Below, piece by piece: positions 52,022-61,458 of a stretch of 64,000 nucleotides of DNA. The stretch covers positions 113,696 to 177,695 of the forward strand of contig NZ_JAZHPF010000007.1 in the NCBI RefSeq assembly GCF_036543075.1, given 5' to 3'. The first letter of the stretch is position 1; each line of letters begins with the position of its first letter. The translations under genes were made by a program, and so were the position numbers. This stretch comes from Deinococcus sp. YIM 134068 (lineage in GTDB: Bacteria > Deinococcota > Deinococci > Deinococcales > Deinococcaceae). The notes under the pieces were generated by a model that ran no database searches, was not told the DNA's origin, and saw only the letters and a program-made list of their open reading frames with translations.

Positions 52022-55000
52022 TCAGTCGGGACGGGCACAGACCCGATTGCGCCCGGAATGCTTGGCGCGGTACAGCTCCTCGTCGGCGAGGCTCACCAGC
52101 TTCTCGTGGTTGAGGGCGTGCGGATCGGCACAGACGCCGATGGACAGCGTGACCTGAAGGCGGGGGTGAATCTGCGACCAGTCGAAGGACGTGACCAGCT
52201 CGCGGACGCGCTCGCAGATCGCCTGGCCCTGGCGCGCGTCGCTGTTCGGGAACACGAACAGAAACTCCTCACCCCCGAATCGCCCCACGCTGTCGGTGGG
52301 CCGCACCGCCTCCCGGAACAGTTGCGCGACCTTGCGGAGCACCTGATCGCCCACCATGTGCGAGAACTGGTCGTTGATCCCCTTGAAGTGGTCCACGTCC
52401 GCCATCGCCACACACAGCCGCTGGTGCCCCATCCGGCTCCGCAGGAACTCCTGTTGCAGCAGGCCCTCGATGTGACGGCGGTTGAACAGTCCGGTCAGGC
52501 CGTCTTCGGACAGTTGCTTCTCCAGCAGCCTGGACTGCTCCTCCAGCATGTTCACGAGGCCGCTCTTCTCGGTGTTGACCCGCTCCAGCGCCTCGTTGGC
52601 GCTCGCCAGCTCGATGGTCCGCAGGCGGTAGATCTGCGCCTCGGACTTCGCCCGCTCCACGTCCAGTTGCGTGGTGAGGGCGCGGGCCTTGAGGGCTGCC
52701 TTCTCATCGAAGATTTCGCGCTCGACATCGTGGTGTTTGCGGTACAGGTCAAAGGCCTCCTGATGACGGCCTTCCAGCGCGCACAGTTCGGAGAGACCCA
52801 GGTAGGTCTTCAGTTGCAGGTCACGCAGGGAGAGTTCTTGGGCCTGCGCCAGAGCTGATTCGTAGGCCTGACGCGCCGATGCAGGGTCATTTGATTTATA
52901 GTGAATATTACCTAGTTCGTAATGGTGCCAAGCCTCATAGATAGAAAGTTTGATTTCCCGCGCATGTTCAATGGCTTGTAAGAGTAAGGTTTTACCCACT
53001 TCCAAGTTGCCCAGACGAGCCGCTGCCTTACCCATCATGGCTTGCGCAATATTTTTAACCCCTGTATTTCCTACCTGATCTGCACACTTGACCGCAGCTT
53101 CTGATGATGTAGACACAAGGTGAATGTCGTTCAGATCAAAGGCAATATTCGCTTGCGTATAGAGTGCCGTTGCTCGCGCGCCCACGTTTCCCACCACCTC
53201 ATACAGTGCTAGGCTCTCCTCCACGAGTTGCCTGGCCTTCGTCAGGTCGCGGTTCTGGTAGTTCAGGGTGGCGAGGTTGTGCAGGCAGTGGGCCTCACGG
53301 AGCTGGTCCCTGTTCGCCCGCGCGATCCTGAGCACCACGGCGATGTGGTCGGTGGCCTTTTCGTAGTCGTGCAGGCTGCTGTAGACGGCGGCGATGAAGT
53401 TCGCGCAGTCGGCCTGCAGGGTCTGGTCGTCGGTGAGGATGCCGAGGTCCAGCCCCTGCGAGAGGTGGGTCAGGGCCTCCTCGTAGGCACCCTCGTGGAA
53501 GCGGTAGTAGCCCGCCGTGCGGTGGGCCAGGCCCAGCGTCCGGTCGTCCGCCGCCGCGCGGGTCAGGGTCAAGCCACGGGCGGCCAGCTCGGCCCCGGCG
53601 CGCGGGTCGCTCTGGCGCAGCGCCCAGGCCTGTTCGAGCAGGGCCACACCCTCCTCCAGGTCCCCTGGGGATTGCTCCGGGCCGGGCTGGAACGCGCCCA
53701 GGGTGGACGGGGCCTGATGCATCGCCGGGGCCGGGTCGCGGGGCAGGGTGCGCGGCGCGAGCAGGGGGGCCAGCGACGCCGGGTTGCCCGTGACGAGCGT
53801 GAGCAGGCGGTCCACGACCTCCGCGTCGAACTGGACGCCGGCCTGACGCCCGATCTCGGCGAGGGCGTCCTCGGTGGACCACGCCTCCTTGTAGGGCCGC
53901 TCGCTCGTGAGGGCGTCGAACACGTCCGCCACGGCCACGATGCGCCCGCTGATGGGGATGTCGGTGCCGCGCAGGCCGCGCGGGTAGCCGCCGCCGTCCC
54001 AGCGTTCGTGGTGCGTCCGGGCGATTTCCTCGGCCATCCGCAGCAGGCGCGACGTGCTGCCCTCCAGCACCTTTGCCCCGAGGACGGTGTGCAGCTTCAT
54101 GCGCTCGAACTCCTCGGGGGTGTATCTCCCCGTCTTGAGCAGCACGTCGTCGCCCACGCCGATCTTGCCGATGTCGTGCAGCCGCGCCGCCCAGCGGATC
54201 AGGTCCACCTCCTCGGGGGGGAGGCCCAGGGCCTGCGCGAGGTGGGCGCTGAGTTCCCCGACCCGGCGGGTGTGCTGCCCGGTCCGGTCGTCGCGGTACT
54301 CGGCGGCCATGCCCAGCCGGGTCACGATCTCGATCTGCACGGCTTCCAGCTCGGCGGTCCGCAGGCGCACGGTCTCCTCGGCCTGGAGGCGGGCGTGCTG
54401 GGACACGTCGCCCAGCCGCCGGTACATCTCGGCCTCGCGCCGCGCCTGCTCCGCCTCGAAGCGGGCGGTCAGCAGCCTCGTCTGGCGCTCGCTCTCCTCG
54501 CTCCTCAGCCCGCGTTCGAGGTCGCGGAAGGCGCGCAGGTACCCGTAGGCCTCGGCCTCGCGCCCCAGCCCCTCCAGCCCCAGGAACAGCGCCTCCAGAA
54601 TGCTCAGCCGCGCGGCGCTCAGGCTGTGCGACGTGGCGAGGTCCAGCGCCCGGCGCAGGTGGGCCAGGGCACCGTCTTCCCCCTCCACCCGGCCCTGCCG
54701 GAAGGCCAGCCGCCCCAGACTGAGCAGCGCCCCCTGCTCGCCCTGCACGTCCCCGGCCTCGGCGGCCCAGAACAGCGACTGCCGGAACATCGTCTCCGAT
54801 TGCCCCGTCTCCCCGCGCTCCAGGTGGACCTGCCCGAGGTTGTCGTGCAGGTCGGTGAGGTGCCGGGTGAGGTTGTGCCGCCCGGCGAGGGCGATGGCGT
54901 GCAGCAGCGTCTCCGTGGCCCGGTCGTGGTCGCCGAGGTCCTTGTGCACGAGGCCGAGCATCCCCAGCGCCCCGAGTTCGGTCTCCAGGTCCCCGCAGCG

Positions 55001-55594
55001 CCGGGCGGTCTCCAGGCCGGGTTCGAGGAAGGTCCGGGCCTGCGCCGCCTGCCCCATCGTGAGGAAGGTATGCCCGATGTTCACCCCACAGGTGCCGCGC
55101 AGCTCGCCCGGAATCTCCAGGTACTGCTCGCACAGTTGCTGGCACTGGTACAGCGCCGCCAGCGCCTCGGCGTGGGCACCCAGGGTGGCCCACAGCATCC
55201 CGAGGTTGTTCAGGCACTCCGCCTGCCCGGCCCGGTCGCCCGCGCGGGCGCGCAACTCGACCTCGCGCTGCTGGGCCTCCACCGCCACCCCGAACTGGCC
55301 GCAGCGTTGCGCGGCCCCCGCGAGCAGCGACAGCGCCCCGGCCTCGCGGGCGTCCTCGCCCGCCTGCCGGGCGGCGGCGGCATAGGCGCGGGCGGCCTCC
55401 ACGAGGTCGGCGTCCCGGCCCTCGGCGGCCAGCGCCGCGCAGCGCCCCGCGTGCCCGGCGAGTTCCACGCCCCGCTCGGCCCCACCCTCCGTCTCCGGGA
55501 CGGGTGGAGTCGGGGCGAGCGCCGCGTCCACGCGTTCCCCGCCCACGTCCACGCCGGGGACGCCCCCCGTGGCGCTACCCGTGGGCGTCGACAT
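52022..55594 (-). CDS. TPR / HD-GYP / TPR / GGDEF cyclic-di-GMP signalling protein
   Basis: An 1190-residue soluble protein. Order: first TPR array (about 60-370), coiled coil, HD-GYP phosphodiesterase (about 420-600: '[20 protein letters not shown]', '[20 protein letters not shown]', '[14 protein letters not shown]'), second TPR array (about 660-960), coiled coil, and a GGDEF diguanylate cyclase (about 1010-1185) with active site GGEEF and '[16 protein letters not shown]'. So it carries both making and breaking activities for c-di-GMP. ATG 55594 has GGAG upstream and overlaps the end of the upstream gene by 20 bp. A patch at about 52860-53225 (residues 790-911, second TPR) has far lower G+C than the rest. 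Confidence 0.9.
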   Translation of the reverse strand: MSTPTGSATGGVPGVDVGGERVDAALAPTPPVPETEGGAERGVELAGHAGRCAALAAEGRDADLVEAARAYAAAARQAGEDAREAGALSLLAGAAQRCGQFGVAVEAQQREVELRARAGDRAGQAECLNNLGMLWATLGAHAEALAALYQCQQLCEQYLEIPGELRGTCGVNIGHTFLTMGQAAQARTFLEPGLETARRCGDLETELGALGMLGLVHKDLGDHDRATETLLHAIALAGRHNLTRHLTDLHDNLGQVHLERGETGQSETMFRQSLFWAAEAGDVQGEQGALLSLGRLAFRQGRVEGEDGALAHLRRALDLATSHSLSAARLSILEALFLGLEGLGREAEAYGYLRAFRDLERGLRSEESERQTRLLTARFEAEQARREAEMYRRLGDVSQHARLQAEETVRLRTAELEAVQIEIVTRLGMAAEYRDDRTGQHTRRVGELSAHLAQALGLPPEEVDLIRWAARLHDIGKIGVGDDVLLKTGRYTPEEFERMKLHTVLGAKVLEGSTSRLLRMAEEIARTHHERWDGGGYPRGLRGTDIPISGRIVAVADVFDALTSERPYKEAWSTEDALAEIGRQAGVQFDAEVVDRLLTLVTGNPASLAPLLAPRTLPRDPAPAMHQAPSTLGAFQPGPEQSPGDLEEGVALLEQAWALRQSDPRAGAELAARGLTLTRAAADDRTLGLAHRTAGYYRFHEGAYEEALTHLSQGLDLGILTDDQTLQADCANFIAAVYSSLHDYEKATDHIAVVLRIARANRDQLREAHCLHNLATLNYQNRDLTKARQLVEESLALYEVVGNVGARATALYTQANIAFDLNDIHLVSTSSEAAVKCADQVGNTGVKNIAQAMMGKAAARLGNLEVGKTLLLQAIEHAREIKLSIYEAWHHYELGNIHYKSNDPASARQAYESALAQAQELSLRDLQLKTYLGLSELCALEGRHQEAFDLYRKHHDVEREIFDEKAALKARALTTQLDVERAKSEAQIYRLRTIELASANEALERVNTEKSGLVNMLEEQSRLLEKQLSEDGLTGLFNRRHIEGLLQQEFLRSRMGHQRLCVAMADVDHFKGINDQFSHMVGDQVLRKVAQLFREAVRPTDSVGRFGGEEFLFVFPNSDARQGQAICERVRELVTSFDWSQIHPRLQVTLSIGVCADPHALNHEKLVSLADEELYRAKHSGRNRVCARPD

Positions 55595-57272
55595 GTCGTC
55601 TCCGGTCGGGGGTGGGGGCGGGCAGGCCGGGCCGCAGCCCGTCGAGCGCCCGCCTCAGCAGGTCCGAGGGGGTCTGGCCGTCCTCCGGGCAGCTCACCTC
55701 CGAGGTCCACAGCTCCAGGGGCGGTCCGTGGCCGCTCAGCTCCTCCAGGGCCGCCCGCAGCCGCTCACGCCAGCCCGCCAGCGCCGCCGCCGGACGCTCG
55801 CGGGGCGGGAAGCGCAGCAGCACCGCGAAGGTCGCCCCGCCCAGGCGGTACACCCGGTCCTCGGTGCGCCGGGTGCCCCGCAGCCTGCCGGCGAGCCGCG
55901 CGATGCTGTCGTTGCCGCCCGCGTAGCCGACCGTGGCGTTCAGGAAGCGGATGTTGGCGATCTCCACCACGCTCAGGCCGAAGCCCGCCCCGTGCCGGGC
56001 ACTGTAGGCCACCTCGCCCGTCAGGTCGGCGAGAAACGCCTGGCGGTTCCCCAGCCCGGTCGTCTCGTCCGTCAGGGCCGTGGACTCCAGCGCCGCGAGG
56101 TACAGCAGCCGCGAGAAGGTCAGCGCGACCGACTGCGCGGCGGTGTGCAGCAGCGGGCTGACCCGCCCCGGTCCCGGTACCTGCCCCGCCCCGTCGTGGG
56201 CGTGCAGGAGCAGCTCGTCCCCGTTCACGTCGAACCGCAGCCGCACGCCCCCCCCGGCCTCCGCCGGGGCCGCCGGGGTCACCGGGCCGTCCACCCGGTG
56301 GCAGGCGAGCGCCGCCCCGCCCGCCGCCCCAGGAAACCACGCCGAGCAGGCGTTCGTGCCCGCCAGCCGCGCCAGCACGGGCAGGCTCGCCGCGAGCACC
56401 TCCGGCACGCGGTGGGCGCGTTCCAGGCGGCGCGACAGCTCGCCCAGCACCTCCTGCTCGGCGTGCGCGCGGGTCAGCGCCTCGGTGCGCTCGTGGACGC
56501 GCCGCTCCAGCTCAGCGTTCAGCGCCTGCAACTCGCGCTGGGCCTGCTGGCGCAGCTCCGTCTCCAGGCACAGCCGCAGCGCCGGGTTGACGAGGGCGGC
56601 CACGGCCTCCAGTTGGGCGTAGGCCCCGGCGTCCCAGTCGGTGCCGGGCTGGGCGGCCACGGCCAATGTTCCCCAATGCCCCAGGCCCGAGCCGAGCAGC
56701 GGCAGCAGGGCCACGGGCCGCCCGCCCCCCACCAGCGGGTAGGCGGGCCGCGCCCGGTCAGGCACGGGCAGGCTGGCCCACGCCACGCCCCCCTCCCCGC
56801 AGGCGTCCTGCACGGCCCATCCCTTCCCCGGTGCCCGCGAGGCCGCGAGCAGGGCCACCGAGGCGACCCCCAGCCCCGGCGCGAGCACCGCGCGGACCTC
56901 ACCCAGCACCCCCCGCGCCGTGGTCGCCCCCAGCATCCGCCGCCCGAGTTCCAGCACGGTGCGCGCGTCCGCCGAGAGCTGCCCGAAGTGGGGCAGGGCG
57001 TGGCTCTGCTCCGGCTCCTGCGGGCAGCGGTAGCCCGCGCCGCGCACCGTCTCGATCACGTCCTCGTGGAGCTTGTGGCGAATCCGCTTCACGTACACGT
57101 CCACGATCCGGTCGTCCCCGTCGAAGCTCAGGCCCCACACCCGCTCCACGATCTCCGCGCGGGAGAACAGCCGCCCCCGGTGCCCCGCCAGCAGGTCGTA
57201 CAGCGCCCCCTCGCGGGCCGTCAGCCGCCCGTTGGCCTCCAGAATGCCCCGCTCCCGCCGCGTCACGGTCAC
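55575..57272 (-). CDS. Winged-helix protein with sensor region and degenerate GGDEF domain
   Basis: About 565 residues. The N-terminus is an OmpR/PhoB-type winged helix ('[20 protein letters not shown]', '[20 protein letters not shown]', 'RGAGYRCPQ') without a receiver domain. A GAF-like region and coiled coil follow ('[20 protein letters not shown]'), a second sensor-like region, then a GGDEF fold with '[20 protein letters not shown]' whose active site reads GGATF, so cyclase activity is unlikely. Start uncertain: GTG 57272 puts the winged helix at the N-terminus but has no ribosome site; the frame stays open to 57596. It overlaps the HD-GYP/GGDEF gene by 20 bp, implying a shared pathway linking DNA binding to c-di-GMP. 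Confidence 0.75.
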   Translation of the reverse strand: MTVTRRERGILEANGRLTAREGALYDLLAGHRGRLFSRAEIVERVWGLSFDGDDRIVDVYVKRIRHKLHEDVIETVRGAGYRCPQEPEQSHALPHFGQLSADARTVLELGRRMLGATTARGVLGEVRAVLAPGLGVASVALLAASRAPGKGWAVQDACGEGGVAWASLPVPDRARPAYPLVGGGRPVALLPLLGSGLGHWGTLAVAAQPGTDWDAGAYAQLEAVAALVNPALRLCLETELRQQAQRELQALNAELERRVHERTEALTRAHAEQEVLGELSRRLERAHRVPEVLAASLPVLARLAGTNACSAWFPGAAGGAALACHRVDGPVTPAAPAEAGGGVRLRFDVNGDELLLHAHDGAGQVPGPGRVSPLLHTAAQSVALTFSRLLYLAALESTALTDETTGLGNRQAFLADLTGEVAYSARHGAGFGLSVVEIANIRFLNATVGYAGGNDSIARLAGRLRGTRRTEDRVYRLGGATFAVLLRFPPRERPAAALAGWRERLRAALEELSGHGPPLELWTSEVSCPEDGQTPSDLLRRALDGLRPGLPAPTPDRRRHVDAHG

Positions 57273-57716
57273 GCCCGTCCCCGGAACTGGTGGCTGACCC
57301 AGGACGCCGCCGGGCACCGGGAAGGGAGAGAGGGGAGGGGAGGGAGCAGGGTCATGGAGGGAGTGGTGAGCGGGGGAGGGGAGGTCGCGGAAGGCTTGTC
57401 TATGAACTTCACCGCACATGGGCATCCTGTCAGGCGGGGCCTTACAGTCCTGTCTCCCGGATGTCATGAAGATGACACCCCGAACAGGGGAAGAGCATGG
57501 GAGTTGGCCGGGAGCCGGGGCGAGGACAGAGAAACGGCCCACTCCCTTCACCGAAAGCTCATGGAGAGTCTGACAGGGAAGTGACCGTCTTTCCACCGAA
57601 AGTGAGCGTCCCCCTGTGCCCGGCGGGAGGAACAGGTGAGACGGGTGGACAGAGCGGCGGCGGGGGACCGCCGGTCGTGTTCCTGCTGATCCCCTGCCGC
57701 CTGTTCAGCCGGGGTG
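57273..57716. other. 444-bp gap before the winged-helix gene
   Basis: The minus-strand frame of the winged-helix gene continues through most of this gap to 57596, but its translation is Pro/Ser-rich and unconserved. It may hold the promoter. No other feature is recognised. Confidence 0.35.
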
Positions 57717-58892
57717 TTACCGGGCCGCCGCCGGGGCTGCGCTCAGCACCGCGTCCGCCGTCCTCAGCGCGGCGTCCACCGTCGCCCCGATGAGGGCGGG
57801 GTCGGCCACGCGGTCGCCGGGCTGGTGGTAGTTGGGGTCGATGCCCCGGTGGAAGAACAGCGTGGGCGTGCCCGCCTGTGTGAAAGGCACGTGGTCGCTG
57901 CCGCCCCCGGCGGGAAAGGACTCCAGCCCCGCGTTCGCCCGCCGCGCGAGGGCCACGAGGTCGCCGTCGCCCCCCACCGCGAGGGGATCGGCGTTCACAC
58001 CCACCATGTCGAAGTTGAACATGGCCCGCAGGTTCCCCACCAGCGCCGCGTTGTCCTTCACGAACGAGCGCGAGCCGTGCAGACCGTCCTCCTCCCCGTC
58101 GAACAGGACGAAGAAGCTGCGCGCCGCGAGCGGGGTGTTCGCCGCCCGCCGCGCGAGGTCGAGGACCGCCAGCGTCCCGGAGAGGTTGTCGTTCGCGCCC
58201 GGTGCCCCCGCCACGGAGTCCATGTGCCCGCCGAAGAGCAGCTCGGGGCGGGTCACGCCCGTCTTGAAGGCGACCACGTTCACCCCGCGCACCTCGCCCT
58301 GCCGCACGCGGACGCTCAGGGTGACGCGCTCGCCCTCCCGCAGGGCCGTCCCCGCCTCCTGCGTCACCCCGAGGACGGGCAGCTCCACGCGCTCGCCCAG
58401 GGTGCCGCCGCGCAGTTCCCCGGCGACGTTGTTCACCACGATCAGCCCGGCGGCCCCGGCCCCCAGCGCGTTCCTCGCCTTCTGCGCGAAGGGAATCTGC
58501 CCGCGCCGCACGACGGCGACCCGGCCCCGCACGTCCACCCGCCCGAAGTCCTCGGGGGTGCCCACGCCCGGCACGAGCACAGCCGCCGCGCTCACGCTGC
58601 CGCCCGCGCTGCCCTGGAGCGCCTGTCCCGCCAGCGTCCGCTCGCCCACCCGCACGTCCGAGCCGAGGTCGTCGAAGCGGGGGTAGGAAAAGGTCTCGCG
58701 CCGGGTCGTGTACCCCAGCGCGCGGAAGCGGCCCTCCAGGTACACGCGGGCGCTCTCGTTGGCCGCGCTCCCGGCCACACGCGGGCCGAGCTTCAGCACG
58801 TTGCTCAGGTCGGTCTCGATATTCGCCCCGGCCCAGGACCCCAGCACGAGCGCGCCCAGCACGGCGCGCAGTTTCATTTGACGCATGGGCAC
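57717..58892 (-). CDS. Exported M28 family aminopeptidase with PA domain
   Basis: A 391-residue zinc peptidase. A signal peptide lies at the N-terminus (LRAVLGALVLGSWAGA); a PA insert (about 85-185, 'RGRVAVVRRGQIPFAQKARN', 'AGAAGLIVVNN'); and the M28 metal site: His in 'LFGGHMDSVAG', Asp in 'GANDNLSG', the Glu pair in 'LFDGEEDGLHGS', Asp in 'NFDMVG' and the last His in 'GGGSDHVPFTQAG'. All ligands are present, so activity is likely. Three in-frame ATGs (58892, 58886, 58877) are possible starts; MKLRAVLG at 58877 makes the neatest signal peptide. It is divergent from the GGDEF-EAL gene. Confidence 0.92.
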   Translation of the reverse strand: MPMRQMKLRAVLGALVLGSWAGANIETDLSNVLKLGPRVAGSAANESARVYLEGRFRALGYTTRRETFSYPRFDDLGSDVRVGERTLAGQALQGSAGGSVSAAAVLVPGVGTPEDFGRVDVRGRVAVVRRGQIPFAQKARNALGAGAAGLIVVNNVAGELRGGTLGERVELPVLGVTQEAGTALREGERVTLSVRVRQGEVRGVNVVAFKTGVTRPELLFGGHMDSVAGAPGANDNLSGTLAVLDLARRAANTPLAARSFFVLFDGEEDGLHGSRSFVKDNAALVGNLRAMFNFDMVGVNADPLAVGGDGDLVALARRANAGLESFPAGGGSDHVPFTQAGTPTLFFHRGIDPNYHQPGDRVADPALIGATVDAALRTADAVLSAAPAAAR

Positions 58893-58984
58893 AGAAGAGC
58901 ATGGGCGGCGGCGGGCGACCGTGCCGAATGTGAGGTTTTAAGGTTGCCCCGCGCGGGGGCTGTAAGAGTTTTGGGGGCGCGGCC

Positions 58985-58994
58985 TGCCTACGGT
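58985..58994 (+). promoter_or_regulatory. Extended -10 box of a leaderless promoter (GGDEF-EAL)
   Basis: TGCCTACGGT, with TACGGT ending 5 nt before the GTG at 59000. The extended -10 form is the same as that in the two polysaccharide promoters. There is no room for a ribosome site, so the message is probably leaderless. Confidence 0.65.
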
Positions 58995-58999
58995 GAGGC

Positions 59000-60985
59000 G
59001 TGCCCAATCCCGCCCTGCCCCACGTGCCCACCGACGAGGAACGCGCCTGGAGACAGAACCTCCTCCTCGCGCTGCCCGTCGCGTTCATGGCCGTGGGCCT
59101 GGGGGTGGGGCTGGAGTATCAGGCCCCGCGCTCGACGGCCTTCGACCGGGTGGGCTACCCGGCCCTCGCCGCGCTGCTGCTCGCGCTGGAAGTCGCGCTG
59201 CTGCGCCGGCACACGGCGCTGCGCGCGGTCGCGACGACGCTCGTGGGGGTAACGGGAGCGTTCCTCGTGCTGCGCCTCGCGTCCCTGCTGCACTTCACCG
59301 GGGGCACGGAGACCCTGCGCGAACTCACCGAGGTGTACTGGTGGGTGCCCGTGCTGTACGTCGTGACTCTCCTCGTGCCGGGCGGGCATGGCCGGGCCGC
59401 CCACCGTGCGGCGGCTTCGTGCGTGGCCTGCATGGCGGTGCTCAGCGTCGTCTTCGCCGTCCTGCACCTGCACGACCCGGCGTCGCATCCGGTCATCTCG
59501 GCGCTCGTGCAACTGTCGCTGAGCAACCTCACCGTCCTCGCGCTCACCCGCTCGTTCGCCGGGCGGCTGCGGGCGCGGGCGCGCGAACACGAGCGCCTCG
59601 CGCACACCGACCTGCCGACCGGGCTGCACAACCGGCGCGGCTGGTCGGCGGCCCTCACGGAGGCGCTGCGCGGCGGGGGCGGCGGGCAGGTCCACGCCGT
59701 GGTCTTCGTCGACCTCGACGGCTTCAAGCGGGTGAACGACACGCGCGGCCACGAGGTCGGCGACGCCCTGCTGCGCCGGGCGGGCGGACGGCTGCGCGCC
59801 CTGCTGGGGGAGGAGGGTGTGGGGGAGGGCCACGCCGCGCGGCTGGGCGGGGACGAGTTCGCCCTCTTCGGGGCCGTCGCGGACGCCGCCGGGGCCGAGG
59901 CCCTCGCGGAGCGGGTGCGGGACGTGCTGGGGGCACCGTACGACCTCGGCGGACGCACCGAACTCGTGACCGCCTCGGTGGGCGTGAGCGTCGCCCCGTA
60001 CGACGGCGCGGACCCCGAGACCCTGCTGCGCGCCGCCGACCTCGCCATGTACCGCGCCAAACGCACGGGCAAGAACGCGGTGCGGCGCTACGCGAGCGAC
60101 CTCGGCGAGGCGGAGGCCCGGCGCGCCACCCTGGAGCGCGACGTGCAGCACGCCGCCGAGCGCGGTGAACTCGAACTGCACTACCAGCCGCTGTTCGACC
60201 TGCGGACCCGCCGGGCGGTGAAGGTCGAGGCCCTGCTGCGCTGGACGCACCCGCAGCTCGGCCCGGTCAGCCCCGCCGAGTTCATCCCCCTCGCGGAGGC
60301 GACGGGACTTATCACCCCGCTCGGCGAGTGGGTGCTGCGCCGGGCCTGCGCGGACGCCCGGCACCTGCCTGCCGCGCTCGTCGTCGCTGTGAACGTCTCA
60401 CCCGTGCAACTGGAGGACCCCAGCTTCCCCCACATGGTGCGGGCCGTCCTGCGGGACTGCGGCCTGCCTCCCGAGCGGCTGGAACTCGAACTCACCGAGA
60501 CGGCGGTCATGCGTGACGTGGACCGCGCCCGGCACACGCTGGGGCAGCTCCGTGACATCGGCGTGCGCGTCGCCCTGGACGACTTCGGCACGGGCCACAC
60601 CTCGCTGTCCTCACTGCGCGACCTGCCGCTCGACACCGTGAAGATCGACCGCTCCTTCGTCGCCGACCTGCGCGGCGGGCAGGCCCAGCCCTTCGCCCAC
60701 ACCCTGCTGGGTGCCCTGCTGCGCGTCGCCGACCTGCTCCACCTCGAGGTCGTGGCCGAGGGCCTGGAGGACGACGCCCAACTCCAGGCCCTCCACGACC
60801 TCGGCTGCCACATCGGGCAGGGCTACCTGCTGGGCCGCCCCGCTCCCCTCGCCGCCGCGCTGAGCGCCCCCTGGGGCCAGCACCCCCACGAGGAGCGGGA
60901 GCACGCGGGGGAAGTCCCGGCCTGGCCTCAGCCCGCCCGGCAGGAGTCGAGCGCCGTGAGCGCCCCCGGCAGCGTCCCCCGGTAG
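59000..60985 (+). CDS. Membrane GGDEF-EAL protein
   Basis: A 661-residue membrane protein. Six hydrophobic segments occupy about 15-195 ('LLLALPVAFMAVGLGVGLEY', 'LAALLLALEVALLR', 'VPVLYVVTLLVPG'). GGDEF (about 205-360) has 'LPTGLHNRRGWSAALTEALR' and an intact 'LGGDEFALFG'. EAL (about 375-630) has 'KVEALLRWTHPQLGPVSPAE', 'ELTETAVMRD', 'LDDFGTGHTSLSSL', 'VKIDRSFV' and 'VVAEGLEDDAQL', with the usual metal ligands. It may make or hydrolyse c-di-GMP depending on signal. The GTG start is leaderless. Its 3' end overlaps the convergent MliC-like gene by 58 bp. Confidence 0.93.
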   Translation: MPNPALPHVPTDEERAWRQNLLLALPVAFMAVGLGVGLEYQAPRSTAFDRVGYPALAALLLALEVALLRRHTALRAVATTLVGVTGAFLVLRLASLLHFTGGTETLRELTEVYWWVPVLYVVTLLVPGGHGRAAHRAAASCVACMAVLSVVFAVLHLHDPASHPVISALVQLSLSNLTVLALTRSFAGRLRARAREHERLAHTDLPTGLHNRRGWSAALTEALRGGGGGQVHAVVFVDLDGFKRVNDTRGHEVGDALLRRAGGRLRALLGEEGVGEGHAARLGGDEFALFGAVADAAGAEALAERVRDVLGAPYDLGGRTELVTASVGVSVAPYDGADPETLLRAADLAMYRAKRTGKNAVRRYASDLGEAEARRATLERDVQHAAERGELELHYQPLFDLRTRRAVKVEALLRWTHPQLGPVSPAEFIPLAEATGLITPLGEWVLRRACADARHLPAALVVAVNVSPVQLEDPSFPHMVRAVLRDCGLPPERLELELTETAVMRDVDRARHTLGQLRDIGVRVALDDFGTGHTSLSSLRDLPLDTVKIDRSFVADLRGGQAQPFAHTLLGALLRVADLLHLEVVAEGLEDDAQLQALHDLGCHIGQGYLLGRPAPLAAALSAPWGQHPHEEREHAGEVPAWPQPARQESSAVSAPGSVPR

Positions 60986-61239
60986 AGGTCGGCGGCGTCA
61001 CCCTTCGTCCACCACGTCTGCCCCCCACCCACGTAGCGGGCACCGGACGCGCTGACCTGAACGCTCATCTCCACCCCCCGCCCGTTCACCACCACGCTGG
61101 CCCGCTGGCCCGTGTAGGTCGCCTCGATCCGGGTCCCGCCCTCGCAGACGTAGCGAATGACGGCGGGACCGCCTCCACCCGCGTGGGCCGGGGAGGAGGA
61201 GAGGAGGGCAAGCAGCAGGGCGGTGGTGCGTCGGTTTAT
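60928..61239 (-). CDS. MliC-like lysozyme inhibitor, apparent ATA start
   Basis: A 103-residue exported protein. The mature part fits the MliC family, which blocks c-type lysozyme in the envelope: 'VIRYVCEGGTRIEATYTGQR', 'SGARYVGGGQTWWTKGDAAD' (SGxxY and WWxKGD core) and a pair of cysteines (YVCEGG and DSCRAG). The signal peptide is 'NRRTTALLLALLSSSPAHA'. Its expected start codon reads ATA (61237-61239), 4 bases after GGGAGG. In-frame TTG codons further up (61350 and 61338) would add about 35 unrelated residues. So either ATA is used or the ATG has mutated. Convergent with and overlapping the GGDEF-EAL gene. Confidence 0.7.
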   Translation of the reverse strand: MNRRTTALLLALLSSSPAHAGGGGPAVIRYVCEGGTRIEATYTGQRASVVVNGRGVEMSVQVSASGARYVGGGQTWWTKGDAADLYRGTLPGALTALDSCRAG

Positions 61240-61337
61240 GGGGCCTCCCGTGACGAGTTGGAACGGCCCATGATGGCATCCGCGACCTGAGCAGAGAACG
61301 CCCTCCGGAACGGCAGATTGGAATGGAGTCGCGGGCA

Positions 61338-61430
61338 ACCCCTCAGTCAACTTCGCTGACAGCTCCCCTCAAAGGGAGCCTTTGTTTTGCCTCCCTTCCA
61401 AGGGGAGGTGCCCCGAAGGGGCGGAGGGGT
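61338..61430. repeat. 93-bp repeat element with short terminal inverted repeats
   Basis: Ends are ACCCCTC (61338-61344) and GAGGGGT (61424-61430), perfect inverted repeats. Inside are four small hairpins: GTCA...TGAC, GCTCCC...GGGAGC, CCTCCC...GGGAGG-type and GCCCC-GAA-GGGGC. The second is followed by CTTTGTTTTG, so it could also end transcription. The layout is like known intergenic miniature repeats in other bacteria. No transposase is nearby. Confidence 0.65.
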
Positions 61431-61458
61431 CCGCCCACAGCGTCACCGAACAGCCCTC

